This document shows, piece after piece, positions 1-11,700 of a stretch of DNA of 64,000 nt (position 1 is the stretch's first letter; every line of letters begins with the position of its first letter). The position numbers and the translations under genes are program-made. The notes under the pieces are model-generated. The model worked only from the letters and a program-made list of their open reading frames with translations. It did not search any database and was not told the DNA's origin. Location of the stretch: NCBI GenBank assembly GCA_037903355.1, contig JBAJFE010000014.1:3844001-3908000 (forward strand). Direction: 5' to 3'. Origin of the DNA: Trichuris trichiura (Eukaryota; Nematoda; Enoplea; Trichinellida; Trichuridae).

Positions 1-449
1 TGGCTAACTCCAGCCCGAATAATTTATTGAATGAACTGCTGGCACAAGACAACTTGGTACTCGTGAAAGGTAAATTTTTCCTGCAGACCTATCTAAAAGA
101 TTTCAAACGCCGGAGCGAATTTTGGCTTATCAGCGATCGTCAGGTTAGCATGAAGTTCACATCTTTTTTCTGGCGAAAACATTTCCCTTATTCCAAAGAT
201 TTTAACTCTCTACTGATGGAAATGGGGGATGTAAGTAAGCTTCTTGGCAAGAAATATATCGGACTAGTGCAGGATACCGTTCATAGCAAACCCTTTGTCT
301 ACGGAAATGAATTGCCTGAAAATTCCGTCTCCTTAAATGACATGCGCGGACCGTTTATTCACTTTGGCGCTTTTTTGACAATCGGATGCTTCGTTTTCTT
401 GTTTGAGAAAGTTATCGTCGTCATGATGCGCATAGGTGAGAAGCTATGA
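1..449 (+). CDS. Ionotropic glutamate receptor-like protein, 3' end (5' end outside window)
   Basis: Open in frame from the left edge to a TGA at 447-449; the start lies outside the window. The visible ~148 residues match the end of an iGluR/IR protein. A ligand-binding S2 tail (FPYSKDFNSLLMEMGDV, where the family has a hydrophobic-spaced 'YLDRFN..LL.M.E.G' helix) is followed by a single C-terminal membrane segment (about GPFIHFGAFLTIGCFVFLFE) and a short cytosolic tail. Family role: ligand-gated cation channel in neuronal or sensory membranes. Whether it is a synaptic iGluR or a divergent IR cannot be told without the pore and S1 regions. No intron is visible in this last exon. Confidence 0.66.
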   Translation, partial: ANSSPNNLLNELLAQDNLVLVKGKFFLQTYLKDFKRRSEFWLISDRQVSMKFTSFFWRKHFPYSKDFNSLLMEMGDVSKLLGKKYIGLVQDTVHSKPFVYGNELPENSVSLNDMRGPFIHFGAFLTIGCFVFLFEKVIVVMMRIGEKL

Positions 450-2573
450 AGCACAAAGAAGCTTTGTTAAGAAAAACTCGAGCTAGTTTGGTTAACTACC
501 ATTAAATGATTAGCCTGCACGAAAAGGTGAACGTATGCAATGGAAACTGCCACTTGGGAACAATTATGCTACGCTCAGTCAATCGAAACGCTTATGTATG
601 AAAAGACAAGGAAAACAAATAAAGTGCAGACAAAAAGTAGTCGCTGTTCAAACCACGAAAGGTTCTCCTAAAGTAAACAATGTGGTTAACTTTCGCACAG
701 CATAATGAAAGCACCTAGCAGCCTGCTAACCATAATCTATTGAAAATGAACCGCTTTGAGAAAGAACATTGGTACCCTAACCAACTGTGAAACGTAAATC
801 CTTTTTTACCCCACTCCAAGATTTACTTAGAAAAGCATGACTCCATGTGGCCTATACTTAGCAGGGCACCATTGAGAAGTCAGTTAAATAAGTAGTTGAA
901 ACCGCCACATCAACAGATCCTCCGGCACTTTCGTTTTTCTTCTGTTAGTGAGCTACATGGTATTTGCAGGTATTTTATGTTGCCTTCAGTGACAGTGTAG
1001 CTTTTTAACGCTGTTTACCTTCTTGAAAAAAGGAACATAAATACTCTTTAGTCTCATGTCACCAGACTTTTTAAAAGTTTTTGTTTCCCTTCTCGGTGAA
1101 ATTTGATGGAAGAGCCTGGTCGTATTTTGGCGATAAATGAATGAGTTGGTTTAAGAGGGAGCTGCTAGCAGCATAAGGTGGGAAAACATTTTTAAGTTTT
1201 AACAGAAGTTTAGAGCCAATGATACAGTAACAAAAATGGCTTCCTAGACTGATTCAAAGTAGGCTTCTTCAATGTTTGGATCTTGTCTCTTAGCCGCCCC
1301 AGCGTCTGAGAAATGCAGGTTCCCTTCTGGCAAGCATGGCCTTAAATTGTTGTGTATTTACTGGAGAGCATGCCAATCACTTTTTTTGCCGATATCCAAA
1401 TTTAACTCAGGACATTAGCATTATGCTTAGGCGTAGGTTTAGGCAAGGGCAGGACAGGATGACTGGCAAACTTACAGTATGACGGTGGGCGCCTAGAAGA
1501 GAATGTCCCAACCCTTTTTGTCCTTGCTTTTCCTAGAGTTGTGGAAGAGCAAGAAACTCCGTTTAATTTTTCTTAGTTGATAAACATTGTTTTTATGGTT
1601 CATCTCTGTTGCGTTTCTCTTCAATGTTATTGTTAAGTTGTAGAGAGAAGTTGCAGCATGAATTTATTCGACTGAACATCATAGACGAGCGGGAAATATG
1701 AAAGCCTATTTTACTTGCATGCAACAAATAGAGACATTTGGGAGGAGGAAAGAAATAAAGGCAATGGGCAAATGGTTTACTAACACGCTTTTTACCGGGC
1801 ATACCATCTTTGAAATGAAGGTACCTGTCGAACTATGCTAAATTTAATTTTGCAAATGTTCCCGGAGTCTCTGGATATTCGTCTGGTCGAACTTCTACCG
1901 TCAATTTCTTTGTACATGGAGAAACAGCGCTGCAGTTGATGAACAAAGTCGCTGATCTTCATAATAAACATTTTTTGATAACTTTATTCGAATTGCGCGT
2001 ACACATTTGCAAGGTAACTTTGCGTTTCAAAATCCCTTTCCACGTGACTTTTGTAAAATTTTACGACTAAATAGAGTTCGTGAAATTTGTTCAAGTCACG
2101 ATGGCAGCTACTTTCATTAGGACACAAAGCCTGGTTCTACCGAAACTCTATTTGTAATTTTCATAATGAATAGTTGCTGTCTGCCTGCTTTGAGAATGGG
2201 ATTTCTTATAAGTCTTCATCACGTAAACGTATTTGCCCGTTGCGCAAAACCTAACCTTCAAGTTCTATTGCAGTACGGCTAAATGCCGCTTTAAGGTTTT
2301 AAAATGTTTCTTTTATGGACGAGATTTTCAGACATCAGGAATATCAAATGATCAAGTTTGCAAAACCTGCAAATCATTTACAGCTTGAGTTGAGCGTAGG
2401 TTCGTCTGCGACAACTTGAGTTGTTTCAATCCTAAGCGAGTGATAAGTGCAATGGCAAAGTTCTGCACAATACATCATACTTGATTACTGTTTCTGATTG
2501 CTAAAAGTTCGCTTTTTGGTTTTGTCTGCTTTTCTCCCATTTGTCAAACTGCCGTCGTTTTGACGCGCAGAAT
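450..2573. other. Intergenic stretch, no confident gene
   Basis: Between the receptor tail and the transporter. Reading both strands I find only short ATG-less frames. An open frame near 1825-2010 (+), ending in a possible donor, has no recognisable family. TTTTGACGCGCAG just before the transporter ATG could be a splice or trans-splice acceptor. Confidence 0.4.
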
Positions 2574-3575
2574 ATGGAACCTTCTTTACCAAATGGATCT
2601 GTTCAACATAACAATAATTTCGTTTTCCATTCTTACCTGGTGTGTTCAATGATTTCCATTTGGTCTATCCATGCGCTGACACTACGCTACACGCAAGTCT
2701 ATCCGGATCAAACGGGGCAGTACGCTTCTTCCACCGTTGTATTCTTGGCAGAAATGGTTAAATTGTTAATTGCTGCCTTCTTATTTTGGCGGGAGAAAAG
2801 ATTCAGCTGCAAGCAATGGTGGGAAAGGTTTAGTGTAGAAGTCATTCGCTCTCCGGTAGAAATGATGAAAATGAGTGTCCCTTCAATATGCTACGCTATC
2901 CAGAATAACTTGGAATTTGTAGCGCTTAGTCACCTGAAAGCCTCCACATTCATTGTTGTTTCACAGTTGAAAGTAGTGACGACAGCAGTTTTTATGGTAG
3001 TTATTCTTGGGCGCAAGTTTTCGCTTACTCGTTGGGTGTCCATTTGGTTGGTTACAATGGGTGTTGCCGCAGTATGTAGCGAAACAGCATTGGGGAATAC
3101 GCCAGGCAAGCCAGCCGACCAGAAGCCAAACGAAAATCCAATACTTGGCTTAACTGTAGTTATGATAAACTGCACCCTTGCAGGATTTGCTGGAGTATAT
3201 TGCGAAAAAATGCTTAAAGAAACTACTCTTTCTCTTTGGATGCGCAATATGCAGTTGTATTACTGCGGTACAATATTCTCTGGGATAACATGCTTCGCAG
3301 TCGATGGATCAACTGTAAGAAAGTTTGGCTTTTTCTTTGGTTACAACTGGAAGGTATGGTTGATTGTGTCGTCCCTGTGCGTAGGAGGAATATACGTGTC
3401 ACTAGTCATGAAATATATGGATAACGTCATGAAAAGTTTTGCTGCTGCTTTCACAATAATAACTGTTTCTTTGATCTCAAGTTGGCTATTTAATCACACT
3501 TTGGGTTGGCCATTCCTCGTTGGTGCTGTAACTGTATGTAGTGCCATCGGTATGTACAACAGTGTTCCAGAATGA
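2574..3575 (+). CDS. SLC35A-type nucleotide-sugar transporter (single exon)
   Basis: 333 residues from the first in-frame ATG to TGA at 3573-3575. Golgi/ER membrane antiporter family that exchanges nucleotide sugars (CMP-sialic acid, UDP-galactose or UDP-GlcNAc) for the matching NMP. Support: hydrophobic segments spread along the whole length; the family block VPSICYAIQNNLEFVALSHL followed by a 'T..V..QLK..TTA.F' run; LGRKFS; and near the C-terminus GGIYVSLVMKYMDNVMKSFA with a final 'A...ITV..SS..F' helix. Substrate cannot be told. Length is normal for the family. It has no intron, unlike the multi-exon genes around it. The in-frame sequence upstream of the ATG has no other ATG. Confidence 0.85.
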   Translation: MEPSLPNGSVQHNNNFVFHSYLVCSMISIWSIHALTLRYTQVYPDQTGQYASSTVVFLAEMVKLLIAAFLFWREKRFSCKQWWERFSVEVIRSPVEMMKMSVPSICYAIQNNLEFVALSHLKASTFIVVSQLKVVTTAVFMVVILGRKFSLTRWVSIWLVTMGVAAVCSETALGNTPGKPADQKPNENPILGLTVVMINCTLAGFAGVYCEKMLKETTLSLWMRNMQLYYCGTIFSGITCFAVDGSTVRKFGFFFGYNWKVWLIVSSLCVGGIYVSLVMKYMDNVMKSFAAAFTIITVSLISSWLFNHTLGWPFLVGAVTVCSAIGMYNSVPE

Positions 3576-3760
3576 TTTGCTGATCTTCAACTGTTATCCC
3601 TTCGGTGTAACTAATACCGCAAGTGTTTTACAATCCACTCTGTGTACTAGGAACGAACAAAAGTCTCCAGTAAATTACTGATGATTTAGTAGCTTTCAGT
3701 GAAAATCTAAATCCGAAGATCGCTGATCTACACTACAAACAACGGAGAAGGGCGTTCAGT

Positions 3761-4211
3761 TTAGTAATGGTCACCCTGCCTGACCGACACGCTGTAACCA
3801 GGAAAACATTCACTCAGTTTTTTCACAGCCAGTTCGTGATCGGCCTTGCCATATGCCTGAAATTATTCGGCGACAAAGCCTCAAACAAATCAAACTAAAA
3901 CTGTACTTGCGAATATCCGTAAACTTCAATCTTTTTCTGCAAAGAGTCATGATGAATGCGACCCCCACCGGTGCACTTAAACGACAATTTCTTCTCAAGT
4001 AGGTCTGGCTTGATTTCTTCCAAAATATCGTCTACAAGTTAGCTTAACGCTTCTACAAACCTTTATCCATCAGAGCGGATTGAAACGTACCATGGTACTC
4101 GCAAGCTCGGAAGCCGCGGATAATAGACTTTTTGCTTTTTCCATCTGTTATTTCCACAATAACATACTTAAACGTACCTTCATCAATAACAACGTTTGGG
4201 ACAGAATCCAT
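3761..4211 (-). CDS. PHPT1: 14-kDa phosphohistidine phosphatase (PHPT1/janus family), 3 exons
   Basis: Exons on the minus strand: 4091-4211, 3907-4031 and 3761-3856, joined by introns of 59 and 50 nt with GT-AG ends and consistent phases (1, then 0). The product is 113 residues against about 125 in mammals. The catalytic histidine lies in RACEYH at residues 35-40, at the end of exon 1. Downstream family marks are TGGGRIHHDS and EVYGYSQAYGKADHE, then a short tail. The enzyme removes phosphate from phosphohistidine in cytosolic proteins. Start: the ATG at 4211 gives MDSVPNVVID, matching the family N-terminus. The gene is convergent with the transporter, 185 bp apart. Confidence 0.9.
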
Positions 4212-4732
4212 TGCAGTTTCGCTAAACAGTAAGGAACATTTATTCATCGAAACGCTATAGAGACAAAGTAAACAATTCAACTGAATAGCATGAGCATATC
4301 TGACTCTTATCACAAGTACAATGGTTCGCAACAACCGACGAGACAAAAAACAAATGGAGACGAAAAACGTTTACAGATGGAAGTATGCAAATACACGAAC
4401 GCTCATAAAACTAGCAACCGCTACAGAATACTAGCAGCAGATTATCGACGTAAAGCTGACGTTTCAAGAGTTCGAAAGCGTAACGCACACTAGCACCACT
4501 TAACTAAATAACATGATTTATAACTATAGTAATTTCTGATCTTTGTTGATGACGGGATCTTCACCCAAAGAACTGTTTCGAAGAAGTACATATAGAGGAA
4601 CCTCCTTAGTCCGGAAGCGTCAGGGTGCAGGGTAGGCCGGATCACGGAAAAATCCGGTTTATGGAAGAGGCTTACGGTAGATCACAGAAAAGCAGGTGTT
4701 TCCACGAAGGAATTTTTCCTACGACTTTTTGT

Positions 4733-4850
4733 ATTGCCCGTTGTTGGTTTCTGAAACCAACGGATAGATGAGCAGTTGCTAAGGAAAAATTCAGAACAAA
4801 CGTAAGATTTCTGAAGCTTTCGGGACTAACCCTGTCCCATCGTCAGCGAT
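4733..4850 (-). mobile_element. Penelope-like terminal fragment carrying a hammerhead-type motif
   Basis: The unit ccaacggatagatgagcagt near 4760 also occurs in the foldbacks at 50.9 kb and 61.5 kb, so this is a copy of the same dispersed family. On the minus strand 4818-4846 reads CTGACGA, one base, GGGAC, a 7-base loop, GTCCC, GAAA. This fits the catalytic core and stem II of the small hammerhead ribozymes known from Penelope-like retroelements. It is followed by GCTTC, as in the copy at 21.8 kb. No coding part remains. The cleavage-site arm was not identified with certainty. Confidence 0.55.
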
Positions 4851-4867
4851 GATGGTAATGCCTAAAG

Positions 4868-5102
4868 CAGTGTTTCTCAACGTGGGCCCTGGGGCCCCCC
4901 TGGGGGGCCCTGGGAGATTTTAGGTGAGCCCTGGAAGCCAGGGGGCCCTGGAGGGAGCCTTGGAGGATAATGCGGCAGGACATTGTTCCAATAAACGGTG
5001 GGCCCTTACAAGGATTAGGGGGCCCTGACAAGGCCTAGGGGGCCCTGGTGAGCCCCGACAAGGCTTAGGGGAGCCCTGGGCAAAAAAGGTTGAGAAACTA
5101 TG
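4868..5102. mobile_element. hAT-type MITE with 8-bp target duplication
   Basis: The left end CAGTGTTTCTCAAC and right end GTTGAGAAACTATG are imperfect inverted repeats of the type seen in SPIN/Charlie-like hAT elements. Flanking octamers gcctaaag (4860-4867) and gcctaagg (5103-5110) differ by one base, as expected for an aged hAT target duplication. The interior is very G/C-rich (repeats of ggggccct and aaggcttagg) and non-coding. It sits inside a small palindrome, ggtaatgcctaa / ttaggcattacc, directly beside the hammerhead fragment. Confidence 0.75.
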
Positions 5103-5710
5103 GCCTAAGGCATTACCGATAAGGCATTGAAACACAGCGCTTACAATTCTATGAATGCTGATTAAAAGATAACGTGCAACTATTGTCAACCTTCTCGCCT
5201 CAAATGGATTTGTAATTTACAGAAGATCAAAGCGAGATAAACAAAATGTGAACACCGTGAAAGCTGAAGTAGCATAGTGCTTACCGGAAAACCGTGGTCA
5301 CATGAATCTCACCTATGTGATAATTATTACTTCCTGCGTTTTAGCACTTTTTACTCGGCGAGCAGCAGGTCTTGTAGAAAGTTCACATTCAACGTGTCGT
5401 TGTATCCCAACCTCACTGAATATGTCATATAGCATTAGGTTGTCCTTAATAACCTACTTTTCCCTACAGTCAGCTCTCCGTAAAAGCTAAAAATGAGTAG
5501 CTGAGAAGTTTAGATTGTTATTTATGTGCTTGACTGTACGATAATCTGCCTTGTGCTGTTTATGTCCTTCTATAACATGCGTCATCCCGCTTTTTATTTG
5601 CAGGCTGAACCTGGGATTTCCATTGACGTCCTACGTACTTGCTCGTGCTCAGTATGTAAAGTAAAAAGTGTGGGTTGTTTAAAGTTATATACGTTTTGGG
5701 CCTGTCGCAG

Positions 5711-8700
5711 ATGGATTGTAACATCGCTGCTCCGCATTTAAATTCATTCAATAACTTTCTCGAAGGCATCCCAAAGGCTGTTTCGGTTGGCAGGCAGCAT
5801 TATACTGTTTGGTTTGGTATCGCTTTCCGTTTTAGCACGTTCGGCCGAGAGTTATTCAAATTTCCGATGATCTAAAATGTGAACTACAAATATCAGTAAT
5901 TTACAGACGCTGTATATCTGCCGATTTTGCAATTTTAGTCGTTTCGTTTTTGTAGAATCCCATTGTTGGCTATCCAACTATTCCGAAAGATGGTACTTTG
6001 ATTGAAGGTTTGAAATTGCTCCCATACGAGGTAAGAGAATTGGCATTGCTTTAGGAATAACTAAGTTTGTCATATTGTAGTGCCGCTGTAGGGCTATCAC
6101 GTACAAGTCTAAATTGTCTTGTGCTTTTCGAGTCTTGCTCAATGGAACTACTGTTCAGTCAAGTGTACGGCCTCTAATGGAGGTACCAATCATGGTTCGG
6201 GTATTCCATTTCAAGCTACTTTGGCTTTCATATCCTTAATGATTCTTGCTCTAGTCACGACGGTGCTATTTGGAAAAAATGTCCCCAGAGCAGTTAGTTA
6301 TGCTCAGAGAAGAAGAGAAGGTAAGCGTTTGCTGCTCTTATCTTCTGCTAATATTATTCTTTCAGGAATTTGGTGGTTATTTTATTATAAACGGAGTAGA
6401 GAAGGTAGTCCGGCTTCTTATCGCGACTAGGAGGAATTACGTAAGTTTCGGGCAATTGATGTCTTGCATTCTTCAAAGTTAATGCTGTATTTTTCTTTTA
6501 AAGCCGATCGCAATTAACCGACCGAAATGGGCCACCTTGGGCCCTCATTACACACCCTATGGTATATATCTCCGATGCGTCCTTGATGACCACACTGCAA
6601 TAATTTCAAATATTCACTATTTGTCAAGCCGTCGAATGATGATCTCTGTTTACCACCGAAGGCGAAAATTTCTTCTTCCTTTTGCTTTAGTCTTAAAGGT
6701 GTTGCATTTTTGCGACATTTAATCTGTTTTTATTAAATCTTTTGAAAGGCCCTGCTAGAAGTGTCAGATCGCTTTATTTTCGACGAGCTGCTGCAGGGTA
6801 CTGAAGAAGATAACTCCTGGAGAAGGTTCGTTAGCTTCCATTGCTTAGTTCGTAATCTATCTCAGTTTTCTTCGTAGTTGTGTAACTAATATGCTAATGG
6901 ATCTGAAGACAGAAGGTATAAGCAGTCAGACGGATGCTCTGAAGCATATTGGCGAGATGTTGCGCATTGATCTACAAGCTCCAGCGTTTCTCTCCCACGC
7001 TGAAATCGGTCAACAGTTTATTGACGATGTTATATGCGTTCACTTGGACAAAGGCGAGGAAAAGTTCAACTTCCTGGTGTACGTATACCAAGAGCTATTG
7101 TTTTTGTTGTCGTTGTTGTCTATATTGTTTTGGTTAGGTTTTGTGCTCAGAAGCTTTGCGCACTAGTAAGAGGTGATGTTCTGCCGGAAAATTTGGATAA
7201 TCCCGCGTGCCAAGAAATTCTGCTGCCCGGGACGATGTTACTTATGTTGCTCAAGGTAGCTTTCAGTGAATGAACTTTTCAATTTTGTCTACTTGTGGTA
7301 CTTTTCTTCACGCGTAGCACGGGATTGTTTTTATTGAGAAATCCAAAGCATAGTGCAAAGCATTGACTGGATCATTCATGACGTATTACGTTTTTTCGTT
7401 TATGGAAACTGAAAGGAAATGTTAGACGTGGTCATAATGAATTTATTACTAAGGGAGTTTGTGCTTTTAAATTTAATTTCTTATGGATTTCTGAAAGAGC
7501 AGACTTCATCCATAGGGAAGGGGCTGTATTATAGGAGAGTAGAATTCGGAACCATGGCTTCTTTCGAGAGTGTCAAATAGTTCTAAAGCGAATTTCAATT
7601 CATCTATGTCGTCTGGTATTCCGGGCAATTTTTCATTCAGTTGAAGTCCGCAGATCGAGTTCGGAAGAAGCGAAATCTCTTCTGCATAGCTCGGAGAAAT
7701 AAGAGGTTTGCTTTTTGAAAACAAATCCGTTACGTTACATTCGTTTAATTTGGGAAACATTCCTGGATTTTTCGGGACCCCTCTAAGCCGGTTTTTAGCT
7801 TCGATAAACTGAAGACGAGCTGTAATTAGTCCTATGAACTTACAGATGATGAAAGAAGTTAAGTTAGAAAATGGAAATTTAACCTCCTTAAGTTGTATTG
7901 AAAAAAATGTTGGAAAAGCAGTGCAGCTGTCATGAACTGTCCTATTTTAACTCATGAAGAAACTTTTGTTTGGAAGATTAACTTGTTTAGCGAAATCACA
8001 GAGCCCATCTAATCTACGTTGCATTGAAAACAGAAAGTAAATCCGTCCCGTTTTTGAATGTTGAACTTGTTGTTCATTGCGGGAGAATAACGGAGAATGG
8101 ATATTTTCAGTTGAGCTTAAACTTACTGCTGTTGCTGTAACCGCGAAATTGGCTATTTCATCTGTACGCCGTATTAGGACAGTAGTTGCTCGATGAGCTT
8201 CGGAAACTTACCTTTTATGTACATTAAACATGTCCACCGTGACTTCGAATGTGAAATTGCGGTTATGTTAATTTATAAAATAGTTTCTTAGATTTTTTCC
8301 CTCGCCCTTCCCATACTAGCGATAAGAGGCTGACCTTCACGCGCCCCTCGGCTTCAACTGGACTGAGTAGCGTTAATCGCTGACTTATATCTTTATGCAA
8401 AGAGATGTTGGTGAGTTAGCAAGAGTTTTATATTACGCGGGCACAGTAGAACCTTTGTTGTGCGGGTATTCCATTATTTGGATCGATAGGAAAGCAGTCA
8501 TTTTTAAACTTGCATAAAAAATTAAAAACTTCAAAATCGAAAACTGTTCCGGTTAATAGATAACGCCCTCTCGCATCGACGTTTAGAATGAGCAAACAAA
8601 ATTGATGTGACCGCACAATTCCTCCCGACTAATGCTTTATATCCACTAAATGAGTGTAACTGAAAATTAATGACTTTTTAACGCTGTTTTGGAATTTTAT

Positions 8701-11700
8701 GTATGTGTTTATTATGGTAAATGTATAAAACGTTTTTCACGTACGAATAAAACAGTCCTCAGAGCTTTCGGAGCTTTGAAAGTTCTGAGGATTCGTTTTT
8801 CGTAAGTGCAGATAAACGCTTCGTATTTTTCCCGTAATAAATACGTACATGAAATTCTAATAAATGAATGAACTAGTGGAAAACAGTTTTCGAAGCATTC
8901 GGCAAAAGCTTACTATGGTGCGACGTTCGTTTGTCTGGCTTTAAAGTTTTGCATTTGGTCTTTTTGGTCTGGTGTGTTTTATTCTTACTCTTTCTTGCCT
9001 TTTCTTGTGTTGATTTCCAGCTTTCTATTTGTTGTTACTATTGTTCTTGTTTTGTTCTTCCCCTTTAATCATTATTTGTCTCTTTGTTTTCTTCCTTCTT
9101 TGTTTCTTTTGCCTTCCTTGCTTTCTTCTCGTTCCTCGCGTTTCTTCCATCTGCGTTTTAACTTTGCTTTACCTTTTTGTTCTTCTGTCTGTTCTTTTTA
9201 GTCTTTTTTCTTTGTTCCTCTTTCTTCTATCTTTCTTTGATCTTCTTTTATTTATATTCTGATACAGATGAACGACCAGTGCTAATTGTAATATTTTATT
9301 AAAGATTGCTCAGCCTTCAGAACTAGGCTTATCCCGTCATCGGCACCGTTTGGTATGACCTGCCATTACTGCGTAGCGGTGATGATGGGGCAGGTTTGGT
9401 TCTGAAGGATTTACTGCGTACAATAAAAGGTTACAATCGCCACAGCTTCATCGTCCTTATCTGGTTATGAAATTCTACGCAAGTATACAAAATAGCTGCA
9501 TTTTCAATCTATCTTTTTTATCCTTTTGTTCCTTTTCGTTGTTTTCTTTCTTTCCTCTTCTGTAGCAGACATTCCGGCTCCCAACTAGTCTGAGCAGACG
9601 CCCGTAACCGCATTAGGCTTTTAGCTGAACACTCAGTCACCAGTGGCGAAGGTAGACAAACGGTTCTCACATAACTTGAGCATTGATTCCCGGAAAATTT
9701 CGCAGTACATGTAATTTCATTGTATGAGATAGCTGAAGTGCAGGAAAATCAGAATTCGAGGCAAGGCGTGAGAAAAGCTCTTTACTTGTAGAGAACAACG
9801 TGGAAGAGTCGCCAATATGGTGTGTTGATAATAGAATTATACTGTGTTTCAGCTATTAATTCAACAGTTAAGCACGAGGAAGGCATGAATCTTTTTGCAC
9901 AGCGCCTGAATCACATGTTCTTACCTTTTATGGCGGCATCCTACTAACGATTAAACTCTTTACTGGGACTAGAGTTCATAGTAGCTTTTAGAGGCGACAT
10001 GCTTGCGTCTTTTGCTTACTGGAAGAGCTACTCTCAGTTCTAAAATGAGTGGTTTCACACATAGAAAAGAAAGGAAGTTTATTGGACTCACTTCCTTAGT
10101 TACGGACAGACTGAGGTCCTGTTAGGTGTGAGAGAGACAGTGCTTCGCCGTTCTGACATTGTTTTCAACGCAGCAATCTACAAGAAAATCATTTTTTATT
10201 GTTCAACGCTCTTTTCTTCATAATGCAGTTTTGTCAAGTTAGAAACTGTAGCCTCTTTTCGGCTTGCGCTTTCGGCAGAGATTCGTTTAGTCGGAGCTGA
10301 GGCCTTGTTTTAGGCAGCAACCCTTTTCCTCGGTCGTTTTGTACATCTGGTGGAAATTTTTGCGCGAAATCCTCGTCCCCACTTTCTGCTGTACCTGAAA
10401 TACGAACCTTGTGAAAGAATGCTGAAATGGCTGACCCATTCACAACTAGCATTAGATGGAGGAACTTCATCAGGATTTGCGCTGTTTCTTAACATTTTCG
10501 TAAATGGTAATTACTTTCTGCCTGACCCGGATGAGTGCTATTCCTGCCCTTTCCATTGCCTGAGCTTCGGTCTAAATGCAGAGTAATTTTCCCATTACAG
10601 TAATACCCGAAATTTGCGGGGCTACCAGAACTTAGGGAGCACGCGAATTTAGGAACATCAAGCATCAAAATCCCGTAACTATTATTACGTCTTTCTGCTT
10701 CATTAAACTGCACAGGTAAAGGCTTTAAGAGCCGTTTTATTCAGCGTCGGCAAAGCGCTGTGCGTGCAACGCTTGTTAAGCTTTCAGAGCATTCTGCACT
10801 CCATCATCAGCGCAAGTACGTGAACGCTTACCCAAACACGTGGACTGATGAGGGATTTGTTACACTTTGAAAGCCTTGCAGAAGATTTGAATTGCCGTTT
10901 GCTGATGCAGAGTAAAATGACTCTTCATTGCTGTACGGCTCAATTGCTCCAGGGCCGTTGCAAGCAAATGAAATTCAATTTGTCTTTAATATTTGAATTA
11001 GCAATATGATAGCGATAAAAGAAGTATAAGCGGATACACTAAGTGAGCATTATTTTTTAGTAAATCATCTATATTATTAATCTTTACAAATTAACGCCAG
11101 AAATGGTATATACAACTTGACCGATAACGGTTGCGAAAAAAATATGCGGTTTATGCCTGCTGGGACAAAACATTTCAAGTGCTAGGCTCCAAAAAAAGAG
11201 TTCGCGAGTTTGTGAAACCGCGGATTCGGAAACGAGATTTTCAGGTTATTACTGTATTTCTATTGTTTTACGCTTTGCTTTTATTTACGTTTCAATACGT
11301 GAAGTGGTACTTTTTAAAGAAGCGGGTTTAATTTACTCGGCATTTTTCTTAATGGTCTGCAGTGTAAATTCCTTTCCGGTAGTTTTGACGGTATCACATG
11401 GCTTGTCGTTCCATTGATAACGTCTCGGTACCCTGCGTTTCCCTTCAGAAGTCAGCATCTTTGTTGAAGATTCCAAATCAAAAAGATTACATATCTTCAG
11501 GTGGTTAAACTCTATCCTTCAATTGCTAAAGCTGATAAAATATTAAAAGTAGGGTTCCAACCAGACAATGTAAATACCTTTCAAATTCTGTACTCATGCA
11601 CTTCGACTTACTAGAGAAATAGACAGACTTAAGGTTGACACGACGATCCCGATTAATACCGGGCTGCGTATGTGAGTATTTCTACGCTGACGTTTTATTT

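Noticed and set aside
1593..1802. Minus-strand 69-codon ORF
   Set aside because: No real ATG context, no domain, typical of chance frames in intergenic DNA.
8755..8800. 34-base palindrome cctcagagctttcgg...ttctgagg as a ribozyme or terminator
   Set aside because: Contains the CCGAAAGCT arm but no core; probably an old Penelope tail or a simple hairpin, too short to assign.
8974..9262. Two overlapping 75-77-codon ORFs
   Set aside because: Entirely within a T/C-rich tract; products are Phe/Leu/Ser strings without any domain.
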